Positions 17,833-26,782 of a stretch of DNA of 64,000 nucleotides are shown in pieces. Positions within the stretch are counted from its first letter, which is position 1. The number at the start of each line of letters is the position of its first letter. A program made the translations under genes and the position numbers. The notes beneath the pieces are model-generated. The model worked only from the letters and a program-made list of their open reading frames with translations. It was not told where the DNA came from and did not search any database. The stretch comes from an uncultured Eubacterium sp. (GTDB lineage: Bacteria > Bacillota > Clostridia > Lachnospirales > Lachnospiraceae): assembly GCA_934320655.1 (NCBI GenBank), contig CAKRFN010000008.1, positions 1 to 64,000 on the forward strand. The letters run 5' to 3'.

Positions 17833-18741
17833 ATGTCTGAAACAATGAAAGATTATGAGGCCGAGATCAATGCCTCTTTTCGCCGGATCGGTGTCGGCGA
17901 CATCGTAACCGGAACCGTCATCGCAGTTTCTGAGGACGAGATCACTCTGGATCTGCGCTACTATGCATCCGGCATCATCAAAGCCGAAGATTATTCCGAC
18001 GATCCCGACTGCATGTTAAAGGAAGCCGTACAGGTCGGTGATACAATCGAAGCTACCGTCATCCGCACAGACGACGGTGCCGGCAACATCCTCTTATCGA
18101 AAAAAGAAGCCAACCACGTACTCGCATGGGATGTGTTAAAAGGCTATCTTGAGGATGAGAGCGTCCACACCGTGCGCATCAAGGGTATCGTCCCCAGCGG
18201 CGTTGTCGCATATCTCGAAGGCATCCGCGGATTCATCCCCGCAAGCCAGTTGAGCCTCGACTATGTAGAGGACTGCAACCCGTGGCTGGGCAAGGATATC
18301 GATGTAGCGGTCATCACCGTTGATCCCCAGAAGGAAAAGCTCGTGCTCTCCGCCAAGACAGTTTTGCGCAAGCAGCAGGAGGAAGCCCGCAACCACAAGA
18401 TCTCGATGCTCGTACCGGGCTCTGTCGTTGAGGGAACCGTCGAAAGCCTCATGCCCTACGGCGCATTTGTCAACTTGGGCGACGGTCTGAGCGGACTCGT
18501 ACACATCTCCCAGATCTGCGAAAAACGCATCAAGCATCCGGGCGAGGTGTTAAAAGAGGGCGAAAAGGTGCATGCCAAGATCCTGAATACAAACGACGGA
18601 AAGATCAGCCTTTCCATCAAGGCATTGCAGGAAGAAATGACCGATACTGAGGCAGAAAACGCCGAGGCGATTGAGTATACGACCGATGAACAGGCAACAA
18701 CCAGTCTCGGCAGCCTGCTCGCAGGATTGAAACTTGACTAA
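17833..18741 (+). CDS. Three-S1-domain RNA-binding protein
   Basis: A 302-residue protein with three S1 RNA-binding domains: residues about 14-90 (VGDIVTGTVIAVSEDEI), 95-170 (VRIKGIVPSGVVAYLEGIRG) and 183-260 (PGSVVEGTVESLMPYGAFVN), plus an acidic tail. The third, with the GAFV motif, is the most canonical. It resembles the shortened ribosomal protein S1 of Firmicutes, which assists mRNA binding, but is too short to be called RpsA with certainty. Start: ATG 17833, twelve bases after AAGGAG; upstream in-frame ATGs lie inside the promoter. Divergent from nifS. Confidence 0.88.
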   Translation: MSETMKDYEAEINASFRRIGVGDIVTGTVIAVSEDEITLDLRYYASGIIKAEDYSDDPDCMLKEAVQVGDTIEATVIRTDDGAGNILLSKKEANHVLAWDVLKGYLEDESVHTVRIKGIVPSGVVAYLEGIRGFIPASQLSLDYVEDCNPWLGKDIDVAVITVDPQKEKLVLSAKTVLRKQQEEARNHKISMLVPGSVVEGTVESLMPYGAFVNLGDGLSGLVHISQICEKRIKHPGEVLKEGEKVHAKILNTNDGKISLSIKALQEEMTDTEAENAEAIEYTTDEQATTSLGSLLAGLKLD

Positions 18742-18806
18742 TTTTCTCATTATGCCTGCGAAATCTGCCACTGACAGTTTCTTGTGAATACCTGATAGCA
18801 AAAACG

Positions 18807-18830
18807 AGGGTTATGCATATGCATAACCCT
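18807..18830. terminator. Bidirectional terminator
   Basis: AGGGTTATGC (18807-18816) and GCATAACCCT (18821-18830) are perfect complements; TATTTT follows on plus and CGTTTTTG on minus. It lies between the convergent S1 and flavin-reductase genes. Confidence 0.8.
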
Positions 18831-18844
18831 TATTTTCCCCCGCA

Positions 18845-19519
18845 TTACTTTTTCTTTCCATTATTTTTTCTCACACTGTATCCGAACGTTCCGAGTGCCT
18901 TCCCCAGCTTGAAATACGTGCCGTGCGAATAGGCGACCAGCCCCGCATCATTCAGATGGAACGTACCTTTTTCGTCCATATAGCGCTCATCCACCGTCAC
19001 ACTGACCACCTCCGCCAGAAACAGATCGTGGCTGCCGAGCGGAATGACCTGCTTGACGCGGCACGCCAGATTGACCGGACTCTCAGCGATCGCCGGTGCC
19101 GTGACACCCTCGACTGCAACCGGCGTCAGTTTCATTTGAGAAAATTTATCAACATCCCTGCCGGAGCGCACACCGCAGTAATCACATGCCCGCACGAGCG
19201 GCTCATGCACCAGATTCACGACAAATTCTCCGGTTTCAGCCAAAATCGCATGGGAATAACGCTCTTTTCTCACTGAAATAGACAGCATGACCGGATCGGA
19301 ATTGATCGTCCCCGCCCACGCGACTGTGATAATGTTTGGTCGCTCACCTTCACGCGCCAGACTGACCATGACTGCCGGAACCGGATACAGCATATTTCCT
19401 GCACGCCAGGTCTGCTTTTTCCCGACCGCGTTTTTTATGCTTTTTTTCTCAGTTATTTTTTGAGCATTTTTGCCACCGGGATTGCTTTTGTGATCCCTGT
19501 AATTCTTTTTCGCCGCCAT
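18845..19519 (-). CDS. Flavin reductase-like (flavoredoxin) protein
   Basis: A 224-residue FMN-binding split-barrel protein. After a basic, low-complexity N-terminus (residues 1-35, rich in Lys and Asn) the domain shows PVPAVMVSL, NIITVAWAGTINSDPVMLSI near 70-90 and ETGEFVVNLV near 108, then SHDLFLAEVV. Family members carry FMN and transfer electrons between NAD(P)H or ferredoxin and acceptors. The ATG lies three bases after the pyrophosphatase stop, with CAGGAG inside the end of that gene, so the two are one operon. Confidence 0.85.
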   Translation of the reverse strand: MAAKKNYRDHKSNPGGKNAQKITEKKSIKNAVGKKQTWRAGNMLYPVPAVMVSLAREGERPNIITVAWAGTINSDPVMLSISVRKERYSHAILAETGEFVVNLVHEPLVRACDYCGVRSGRDVDKFSQMKLTPVAVEGVTAPAIAESPVNLACRVKQVIPLGSHDLFLAEVVSVTVDERYMDEKGTFHLNDAGLVAYSHGTYFKLGKALGTFGYSVRKNNGKKK

Positions 19520-19522
19520 GTG

Positions 19523-21181
19523 TCAGGACTCCTGTAATGCCCGGATCAGCTCCGGAATAAACTGCTTCTTACGGGATACGACACCCTTTAACAGTGTCTC
19601 GTTTTCTTCTACCTGTGCACGGACAAATGCCTGTGCAAGAATCCGCGCAGCACCCTCGCCCGCACACAAAATCTGCGATTGCTCCTGTACGATGTCGGTG
19701 AGCATAATAAATACCATATCCAGCTTGCGCTCTAACAGCATCGTATCCAGATACTCCTGCACACGGCTCTTGACGTCCGCGAGATCGAGTGCACTCATCG
19801 CGCTGATCTGACTCACGCCGAACGTAATTTTTTCCGCTGTAAATGTCTTGAAGTCGAGATAACAGATCTCCTCGATCGTCTTTTTGCTGAAATCACTGCC
19901 CGCGCGGAACATATTGCTCGCAAATGTCTCGATGTCGATACCCGCGATCTGTGCCAATGTCTGCGCTGCCTCCCTGTCATACTGCGTACAGGTCGGTGAG
20001 CGGAACATGAGCGTGTCGGATATGATCGCCGCACACAACAGTCCTGCGATCTTCGGATCGACCTCGATACCCTTTTCCTGATACATGCTCCATATAATAG
20101 AAGAAGTCGAGCCGAGCGGCTGATTGCGGAAAAATACCGGAGACATCGTCTCCAGACTGCCGAGTCTGTGATGATCGATAATCTCTAAGATCTCTGCACC
20201 GGCAATACCGTCAACCGCCTGCGTTTTTTCGTTATGATCGACTAAGATCACACGCTTTTTCTGCATACTTAACAGATTTCTGCGGGAAATCATGCCAACA
20301 TAATCTCCGTTCTCGTCGAGCACCGGAAAATCACGGTGGCGCTCCTTTGACATCACCTCACGGATATCATCCACATAATCGTCCAATTCGAAGGTAACGA
20401 GATTATTTCTCGTCATGATCGAACGGATCGGCATACTCTGGTTGATCAGACGGGCGGTCGTAAACGTATCATACGGTGTCGAGATCAGCACACAATCCCT
20501 GCTCTTTGCCATCTCTAAAATCTGCTTCGACACCTGCGACCCGCCGCAGATAATCATACAGCTCACATCGAGCTCTAACGAGCGCACCTGCATCTCATCG
20601 CGGTCTCCCAAAATGACCAGATCATCCTTCGCGATATATTCATCGACGCGCTCTCTGTTTCCGGCTGCGACTTCGACCTTTCCGTGCATAAAAATCCCGT
20701 GCTCGTTTCCGGTCAGCAATGTACCGTTGAGTGTCTCGATAATATTATGGTAACGCGGTCTCGCCTGCGAGAGACTCTCCTGATTCGACACCTCCATATA
20801 ACACATGGCGATATCATTATTTGAGATCAGACCCGCCAGCTTACGCGACTCATTCACGATCGGCAGCGTCACGACACGCTCCGTCTGCATGAGCTCCCAC
20901 GCCTTTTTCAGCGTGATGCCCTCCCGCACGCCTGCGGTACGGCGGATATTGATATCCTTGACCTGTGCGCCCACATCGTAGACTTCCTCCGGCGCCTCCA
21001 CGCCGAAATAATCGAGCACATACTGTGTCTCTCCATTCATGGAACCGGCACGTTTCGGCACATACTGTTCTCTCTCTGTCTGATTTTTCAACGCGGCATA
21101 TGCGATTGCCGCACAAATAGAATCAGTGTCCGGATTCTTATGACCGATCACCCAGACACTGTTTGTTCCCTGATAATTCAT
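19523..21181 (-). CDS. ppaC: Manganese-dependent inorganic pyrophosphatase with CBS and DRTGG domains
   Basis: A 552-residue family II pyrophosphatase hydrolysing pyrophosphate to phosphate. The DHH metal site is built from VIGHKNPDTDSICAAIAYA (residues 11-29), VDHNE and IIDHHRLGS; SDTLMFRSPTCT begins the final part of the DHH domain and a DHHA2 domain ends the protein. Between the first and second metal motifs lie CBS1 (about 75-125), a DRTGG domain (about 140-250) and CBS2 (about 255-310). This is the adenine-nucleotide-regulated form common in Clostridia: AMP/ADP inhibit and ATP activates (family knowledge). About 18 bases separate it from the upstream coiled-coil gene. Confidence 0.93.
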   Translation of the reverse strand: MNYQGTNSVWVIGHKNPDTDSICAAIAYAALKNQTEREQYVPKRAGSMNGETQYVLDYFGVEAPEEVYDVGAQVKDINIRRTAGVREGITLKKAWELMQTERVVTLPIVNESRKLAGLISNNDIAMCYMEVSNQESLSQARPRYHNIIETLNGTLLTGNEHGIFMHGKVEVAAGNRERVDEYIAKDDLVILGDRDEMQVRSLELDVSCMIICGGSQVSKQILEMAKSRDCVLISTPYDTFTTARLINQSMPIRSIMTRNNLVTFELDDYVDDIREVMSKERHRDFPVLDENGDYVGMISRRNLLSMQKKRVILVDHNEKTQAVDGIAGAEILEIIDHHRLGSLETMSPVFFRNQPLGSTSSIIWSMYQEKGIEVDPKIAGLLCAAIISDTLMFRSPTCTQYDREAAQTLAQIAGIDIETFASNMFRAGSDFSKKTIEEICYLDFKTFTAEKITFGVSQISAMSALDLADVKSRVQEYLDTMLLERKLDMVFIMLTDIVQEQSQILCAGEGAARILAQAFVRAQVEENETLLKGVVSRKKQFIPELIRALQES

Positions 21182-21199
21182 ATACTACCTATGTCCTAT

Positions 21200-22363
21200 T
21201 TACCTTACAATCAACAACGCGATAATTCCGGCGATTCCAAACAGATTCAGAACGGAGATCACCAGTGAAGCCTTGATCATCGTTGCATGATGACCCATAC
21301 GCGCTTTCAGATCATCCATCTGCGTCTCAACCTGTCCGCGGAGCTTCTCATCGCCCTCGGATAACAGCTTGCTCTGCTCATCGAGCGATACCTGAATATT
21401 CCGATAGCACTTGACATCCTCGGCATGGATCTTTTCCACAATATCAGCCTTGAGCGTTGTCATCTGGCTGTTCATTTCCGTGGAAAGCTCACCGATCTGC
21501 TCGGAATGGGTCAACTGGTCAAGCTGCTCCTTGAGCCCTTCCAGACTGCGGGTGTTCTGATCGATCATGTTCTGCGTTGCAGCCTCTACCGCCTGTCTGG
21601 TCTTTTCTGTCGACTGGCTGATCTCATGTGTCAGGTTCTGTGTCAGACCACCGACCTCTTTGCTGACCGCATCCGACAGACCATTCATCTCTGAGCGGAC
21701 ACCCATAGACATTGCATCGATGCGCTGGGATACCTGCTTCATAATTTTATCTGCCTCTCCGCGGCGCGCATGTACCATGCGATCCAAAGAGTTTGCCTTT
21801 GCTGTCCGTTCTTCTACGACTCCCTGTAGCTCCTTCGCCTTTGATTCACGATTCTGCATTAACTGCTGTAGCTGTTTCGCCTTCTCGCGAAATTCATCGA
21901 TCTGTTGAATTAAGACATCTTCTTTTTCTATCATATCAGACACATCCATTCCTATTTTCTGAGAAATATGCTCCAGTTCATCCGTCTCCGCCACGGAATC
22001 CTGTAAAGCGATCGGCTCCGCCTCCTGCACCTGCGGCTCGTCCGCCACTGATGTTTTCTCCTGCATCATCGTATCTTCCGGCAACGGCTCCTGCTCCTGC
22101 GCCGGTTCATCCTCCGGTAACGTCAGATCGTCTGCCTGCTGCCACGTGGATTCCTCCGGCTCAAACAGATCTGCCGGCTCGTCCAAAAACTCCGGCTCAT
22201 CGAAATATTCCGGTTCCTCCAGCAGTTCATCCGGCTCGGGCTGTACCTTTTTGGTATGTACTTCTCCCTGCTTGTGTGTCACAGCCGCCGACCGCGATGC
22301 AGACACTGTCCGTTTTTCAGGTCTTCTCTGCGGTCTGCGAAACCACCCATCTATCTGAAGCAT
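21200..22363 (-). CDS. Coiled-coil protein with C-terminal membrane anchor
   Basis: A 387-residue protein I do not recognise. Residues 1-40 are basic, 45-125 are very acidic and proline-rich (EEPEYFDEPEFLDEPAD), 130-345 are long coiled coil with heptads and many Gln/Glu, and the last 25 residues are one hydrophobic helix ending IALLIVR. The arrangement suggests a tail-anchored cytoplasmic protein, for instance a scaffold or tether. The middle resembles chemoreceptor or apolipoprotein-like coiled coils but lacks the chemoreceptor tip motif. AGGAGG precedes the ATG. It is the likely first gene of an operon with the pyrophosphatase and flavin reductase. Confidence 0.7.
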   Translation of the reverse strand: MLQIDGWFRRPQRRPEKRTVSASRSAAVTHKQGEVHTKKVQPEPDELLEEPEYFDEPEFLDEPADLFEPEESTWQQADDLTLPEDEPAQEQEPLPEDTMMQEKTSVADEPQVQEAEPIALQDSVAETDELEHISQKIGMDVSDMIEKEDVLIQQIDEFREKAKQLQQLMQNRESKAKELQGVVEERTAKANSLDRMVHARRGEADKIMKQVSQRIDAMSMGVRSEMNGLSDAVSKEVGGLTQNLTHEISQSTEKTRQAVEAATQNMIDQNTRSLEGLKEQLDQLTHSEQIGELSTEMNSQMTTLKADIVEKIHAEDVKCYRNIQVSLDEQSKLLSEGDEKLRGQVETQMDDLKARMGHHATMIKASLVISVLNLFGIAGIIALLIVR

Positions 22364-22427
22364 AGCTTTCCTCCTAATATGACTAAACTACACCTCATTG
22401 TAACATCTGGAATGCGTTTTGTAAATG

Positions 22428-22931
22428 CTATTTAAACATCGTCCGGCAGATCTTCTTTCCGGCTTCAGTCTTGAAAATACGCTCATAGACGTTTTCAACC
22501 TGCTGCTTGTCCACACCGTTGATGCGGAAGCCTTCCTCAAACAGATTGACGAGGAAGTCCGCCTCGACCAGAATCTGGTAATCGATGCCGTCAATGTTTG
22601 TATAGGTGTGATGATGACCGACCAGATAGCTCACGCGCTCAATGATCTTCGGGTCATAGTTCAGTTCTGCAAGCATCTTTTCTGCATAGGCAGGACCTTC
22701 TTTTTCCTGCAAAGGACCTTCGCAGCTACCGTATTTTTCCTCCGCAATGCGGATACCGATGTCATGTACAATCGTCGCTGTCTCAATCAGAAAAATCTCA
22801 TCCTCGCTGAGCCCCTCCATCTTTGCGATCAGTTCCCCGAAACGATGTACTTTCATAAAATGTTGGATGCGCTCGGCATCGCCTGCGTAGAAATCAATCA
22901 TTTTTAACGTCAGTTCGTCTAATACGTTCAT
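22428..22931 (-). CDS. HD-domain phosphohydrolase
   Basis: A 167-residue HD-superfamily protein. The metal motif appears as H...HD...D: RIQHFMKVHRFGE near 21, ETATIVHDIGIRIAEE near 50-65, LVGHHHTYTN near 101-110 and ILVEADFLVNL near 119. Such stand-alone HD proteins hydrolyse nucleotides or other phosphate esters; the substrate is unknown. AAGGAGG precedes the ATG. It lies between the nifJ terminator and the coiled-coil gene and appears to be its own unit. Confidence 0.88.
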   Translation of the reverse strand: MNVLDELTLKMIDFYAGDAERIQHFMKVHRFGELIAKMEGLSEDEIFLIETATIVHDIGIRIAEEKYGSCEGPLQEKEGPAYAEKMLAELNYDPKIIERVSYLVGHHHTYTNIDGIDYQILVEADFLVNLFEEGFRINGVDKQQVENVYERIFKTEAGKKICRTMFK

Positions 22932-22977
22932 AGGTCATCCTCCTTCATATGTATCGTACTTCCATATATGGATAGAA

Positions 22978-23009
22978 ATACCCTGCGAGCCACTTTGCCC
23001 GCAGGGTAT
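22978..23009 (-). terminator. Terminator of nifJ
   Basis: ATACCCTGCG (22978-22987) pairs perfectly with CGCAGGGTAT (23000-23009); a short T-rich tail (TTTCTAT) follows on the minus strand. Confidence 0.7.
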
Positions 23010-23033
23010 CAATCTCATTTGTGTGTGGCTGAA

Positions 23034-26000
23034 TTATTTGTATAACTCAACTAACTTCTGTAAGTGCTCGAAACGAGCCTTTGCAGCTTCCTCAGACTCC
23101 TTGAACAGTCTCTCAGCTCTCTCAGGGAACGGCTTCACAAGACGAGTATAACGTGCCTCGTTGTTCAGGAAATCCTGATATGTGCCGTCGCCAGCCTTAG
23201 ATGTTAAGGTGAACGGGTTCTTGCCCTCTGCCTTTAATGCAGGGTTGAATGAGAACAGGTTCCAGTAACCGGAAGCTACTGCCTTCTTCATCTCATCCTG
23301 GCAGTGGTTCATACCGCCCTTAGCGATACCGTGCAGCTCACAAGGAGCGTAGCCAATGATCAGGGAAGGTCCGTTGTATGCCTCAGCCTCAGCGATAGCC
23401 TTTACAGCCTGTGAAGGGTTCGCACCAAGAGCGATCTGTGCTACATATACATAGCCATAGCTCATAGCGATCTCTGACAGAGACTTCTTGCCGATCTCCT
23501 TACCAGCAGCAGCGAACTGACAAACCTCACCGATGTTGGAAGCCTTAGATGCCTGTCCGCCGGTATTAGAGTACATCTCGGTATCGAATACCATAACGTT
23601 TACGTTCTCGCCGGAAGCAAGTACGTGATCGAGTCCGCCGAATCCGATATCGTATGCCCATCCGTCACCACCGAAGATCCATACGGATTTCTTTCCGAGG
23701 TAATCCTTCTTGTCGATGGCAGCCTGTGCATCAGGACATCCTGCTGCAGCAGCCTTCTCTAACTCAGCAACGAGTGCCTTTGTAGGCTCTACGTTTGCCT
23801 TGGTGTTATCCTTGGTCTCCATGAACTTATCAAATGCAGCCTTTAACTCAGCAGATGCCTTGTCTGAGCTTGCACAAGCCTTTGCAGACTCGATAGCCAT
23901 TTCACGCAGATACTTCTGTCCAACTTCCATACCAAGACCATGCTCAGCATTGTCCTCGAACAGTGAGTTAGACCATGCAGGTCCCTTCTTGCTATCCTTG
24001 TTTACAGTATAAGGTGAGGTAGCTGCCGGGTTACCCCAGATAGAAGAACATCCTGTTGCGTTAGAGATGTACATCTGCTCACCAAATAACTGGGTAATCA
24101 ATCTTGCATAAGAGGTCTCAGCACATCCTGCACAAGAGCCAGAGAACTCAAGTAAGGGCTGGTTGAACTGTGATCCCTTAGGTGTAGTATCAGAAAGACC
24201 GATATCCTTCTTTCCTACGTTTGCTACTAAATAATCAAATACGGGCTGCTCTGCTGCCTGTGACTCCTGAGGAACCATTGCGATTGCATTGGTCGGGCAG
24301 ACAGTGATACACTCGCCGCATCCCATACAGTCTAACGGAGATACGCTCATGGTGTACTTGTACTCGCCAGCCTTCGGCTTCATATCTGCTAACTTGATGT
24401 TAGAAGGAGCTGCCTTTACCTCGTCATCGCTCAGTAAGAACGGACGGATGGTAGCATGTGAGCAGACAAATGCACAGTTGTTACACTGGATACACTTCTC
24501 AGCATCCCACTCAGGAACAGTAACGGCTGTACCACGCTTCTCGTATGCAGATGCACCAGTCTGGAACTGACCATCCTCGATACCCTTGAATGCAGATACC
24601 GGGAGGCTGTCTCCATCCATCTTAGAGATAGGATCTAACAGCTTGTTGACCATATCTACGACCTCAGGACGACCGGTCTTCTCAGCCTTAGCAGCATCGG
24701 GAGCCGGATTCTTCCATGAATCGGGGATCTCTACTTTGTGTACAGCATCTACACCGGCATCAATAGCCTTGTAGTTCATCTCTACGACAGCGTCACCCTT
24801 CTTTGAGTAAGACTTCTTAGCTGCCTGCTTCATGAACTCGATCGCATCGTCGATCGGCATAACGTCTGCTAACTTGAAGAAAGCTGACTGTAAGATGGTG
24901 TTGGTTCTCTTGCCCATACCGATCTCGATTGCCTTGTCGATTGCGTTGATGGTGTATAACTGAATGTTGTTATCAGCGATATACTTCTTTGCCTCTGCGT
25001 TCAGATGATGATCTAACTCTTCGTCTGACCACTGGCAGTTGATCATGAATACTCCGCCCGGCTTTACATCCTGAACCATCTTCATGCCCTGGATTACATA
25101 TGCAGGGTTGTGGCAGGCTACGAAATCTGCCTGATTGATGTAGTAAGGGCTCTTGATCGGGTTGTCACCAAAACGTAAGTGGGAAATGGTTACACCACCG
25201 GTCTTCTTTGAGTCATACTGGAAGTATGCCTGGATATACTTATCTGTGTGGTCACCGATGATCTTTGTAGAGTTCTTATTCGCACCTACAGTACCATCTC
25301 CGCCAAGACCCCAGAACTTGCACTCCTTGGTGCCTGCTGCTGAAGTGATCGGTGCGGGCTTAACCTCAGGTAAGCTCAGCTCGGTTACGTCATCGACGAT
25401 ACCGATTGTGAAACGAGCCTTCGGAGCATCCTTCTCCAGCTCTTTGTATACAGCGAATACAGATGAAGGAGGAGTATCCTTTGATCCTAATCCGTAACGT
25501 CCGCCTGTCAGGATGATGTCATTTAAGCCAGCCTCACGCAGTGTGGTAGCTACATCCAGATATAACGGCTCACCCAGAGATCCGGGCTCTTTTGTTCTGT
25601 CTAATACAGCGATCTTCTTAGCAGTCTTAGGTAATACCTTTAAGATAGCCTGTGAAGACCACGGACGATATAAACGAACCTTGATCAGTCCGACCTTCTC
25701 ACCCTTAGCTGTCAAATAATCAATAACCTCTTCTGCAACGTCACAGATAGAACCCATAGCGATGATCACGCGGTCAGCGTCCTCTGCTCCGTAGTAGTTG
25801 AACAGGTCATAGTTGGTTCCTAACTTCTCGTTGACTTTCTTCATGTACTTCTCAACAACTGCGGGAAGTGCATCATAGAAACCATTACATGCCTCACGAT
25901 GCTGGAAGAAAACGTCACCATTCTCGTGTGAACCACGAGCTGCGGGATGCTCAGGATTTAATGCGTGATCACGGAACTCCTTTACAGCGTCCATCGGGCA

Positions 26001-26582
26001 CATATCCTTCAGATCCTCATAGTCCCATTTCTCGATCTTCTGGATCTCGTGAGAGGTACGGAATCCATCGAAGAAGTTTAAGAAAGGAACTTTTCCCTCT
26101 AATGCTGCACAATGTGCAACGGGGCTTAAGTCCATAACCTCCTGAGGGTTGGTCTCTGCTAACATAGCGAAACCTGTCTGACGGCAGGCGTATACATCAC
26201 TGTGATCACCGAAGATGTTCAGTGCGTGTGAAGATACGGTACGTGCAGATACGTGGAATACAGAAGGTAAGTTCTCACCTGCGATCTTGTACATGTTGGG
26301 GATCATCAGTAATAATCCCTGTGAAGCGGTAAAGGTAGTTGTCAAAGCACCTGCTGCAAGGGAACCGTGTACGGTACCTGCTGCTCCGGCCTCAGACTCC
26401 ATCTCTACAACCTTAACGGTATTTCCAAAAATGTTCTTCTGTCCTGCTGCTGACCACTGATCGACTGTATCAGCCATCGGAGAAGAAGGTGTGATAGGAT
26501 AGATACCAGCTACTTCGGTGTAAGCATAAGCTACATGAGCGGCAGCGGTATTACCATCCATTGACTGTTTTGCTCTGGGCAT
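23034..26582 (-). CDS. nifJ: Pyruvate:ferredoxin (flavodoxin) oxidoreductase
   Basis: An 1182-residue homodimeric enzyme that converts pyruvate and CoA to acetyl-CoA, CO2 and reduced ferredoxin, the central step of this organism's fermentation. Domains in order: pyruvate-binding PFOR domain I (GIYPITPSSPMAD near 25), domain II (GRYGLGSKDTPPS), gamma domain (FWGLGGDGTVGANKNS), EKR segment, two 4Fe-4S clusters (CIQCNNCAFVCSHA and CMGCGECITVCPTNA), and the TPP-binding region (GCSSIWGNPAATSPYT, then FGGDGWAYDIGFGG and TEMYSNTGGQ). Start: ATG 26582 after AAAGGAGG. Monocistronic, flanked by terminators. Codon choice looks more biased than in neighbours, consistent with high expression. Confidence 0.97.
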   Translation of the reverse strand: MPRAKQSMDGNTAAAHVAYAYTEVAGIYPITPSSPMADTVDQWSAAGQKNIFGNTVKVVEMESEAGAAGTVHGSLAAGALTTTFTASQGLLLMIPNMYKIAGENLPSVFHVSARTVSSHALNIFGDHSDVYACRQTGFAMLAETNPQEVMDLSPVAHCAALEGKVPFLNFFDGFRTSHEIQKIEKWDYEDLKDMCPMDAVKEFRDHALNPEHPAARGSHENGDVFFQHREACNGFYDALPAVVEKYMKKVNEKLGTNYDLFNYYGAEDADRVIIAMGSICDVAEEVIDYLTAKGEKVGLIKVRLYRPWSSQAILKVLPKTAKKIAVLDRTKEPGSLGEPLYLDVATTLREAGLNDIILTGGRYGLGSKDTPPSSVFAVYKELEKDAPKARFTIGIVDDVTELSLPEVKPAPITSAAGTKECKFWGLGGDGTVGANKNSTKIIGDHTDKYIQAYFQYDSKKTGGVTISHLRFGDNPIKSPYYINQADFVACHNPAYVIQGMKMVQDVKPGGVFMINCQWSDEELDHHLNAEAKKYIADNNIQLYTINAIDKAIEIGMGKRTNTILQSAFFKLADVMPIDDAIEFMKQAAKKSYSKKGDAVVEMNYKAIDAGVDAVHKVEIPDSWKNPAPDAAKAEKTGRPEVVDMVNKLLDPISKMDGDSLPVSAFKGIEDGQFQTGASAYEKRGTAVTVPEWDAEKCIQCNNCAFVCSHATIRPFLLSDDEVKAAPSNIKLADMKPKAGEYKYTMSVSPLDCMGCGECITVCPTNAIAMVPQESQAAEQPVFDYLVANVGKKDIGLSDTTPKGSQFNQPLLEFSGSCAGCAETSYARLITQLFGEQMYISNATGCSSIWGNPAATSPYTVNKDSKKGPAWSNSLFEDNAEHGLGMEVGQKYLREMAIESAKACASSDKASAELKAAFDKFMETKDNTKANVEPTKALVAELEKAAAAGCPDAQAAIDKKDYLGKKSVWIFGGDGWAYDIGFGGLDHVLASGENVNVMVFDTEMYSNTGGQASKASNIGEVCQFAAAGKEIGKKSLSEIAMSYGYVYVAQIALGANPSQAVKAIAEAEAYNGPSLIIGYAPCELHGIAKGGMNHCQDEMKKAVASGYWNLFSFNPALKAEGKNPFTLTSKAGDGTYQDFLNNEARYTRLVKPFPERAERLFKESEEAAKARFEHLQKLVELYK

Positions 26583-26649
26583 TGGTATATCCTCCTTTAT
26601 TGTTCGCGCCGAATTTCGACACATGTTTTGTCATATCGACCTACCATAT

Positions 26650-26678
26650 ATATTAGCATTTATTTTTTCGATTGTAAA
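26650..26678 (-). promoter_or_regulatory. Candidate nifJ promoter
   Basis: Minus strand TTTACA (26673-26678), 17 bases, TAATAT (26650-26655), leaving a leader of about 60 bases. Confidence 0.55.
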
Positions 26679-26708
26679 GGTTCGAGGCTGTACTAAACGA
26701 AGTGCAAA

Positions 26709-26759
26709 AATACGGCAGGCTGCTGTTCACGCCTTGCGCAAACAGTAGCCTGCCGTATT
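26709..26759 (-). terminator. Strong terminator of the ABC-F gene
   Basis: A 19-bp stem (26709-26727 with 26741-26759, one G-T mismatch) followed by TTTTTGC on the minus strand, 24 bases after the ABC-F stop. Confidence 0.85.
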
Positions 26760-26782
26760 GATACCCCCTAGGGGCTATTATT

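Noticed and set aside
17833..18741. Naming the S1-domain gene rpsA
   Set aside because: Only three S1 domains, the first two divergent; without a comparison to the genome's other S1 proteins the name is unsafe.
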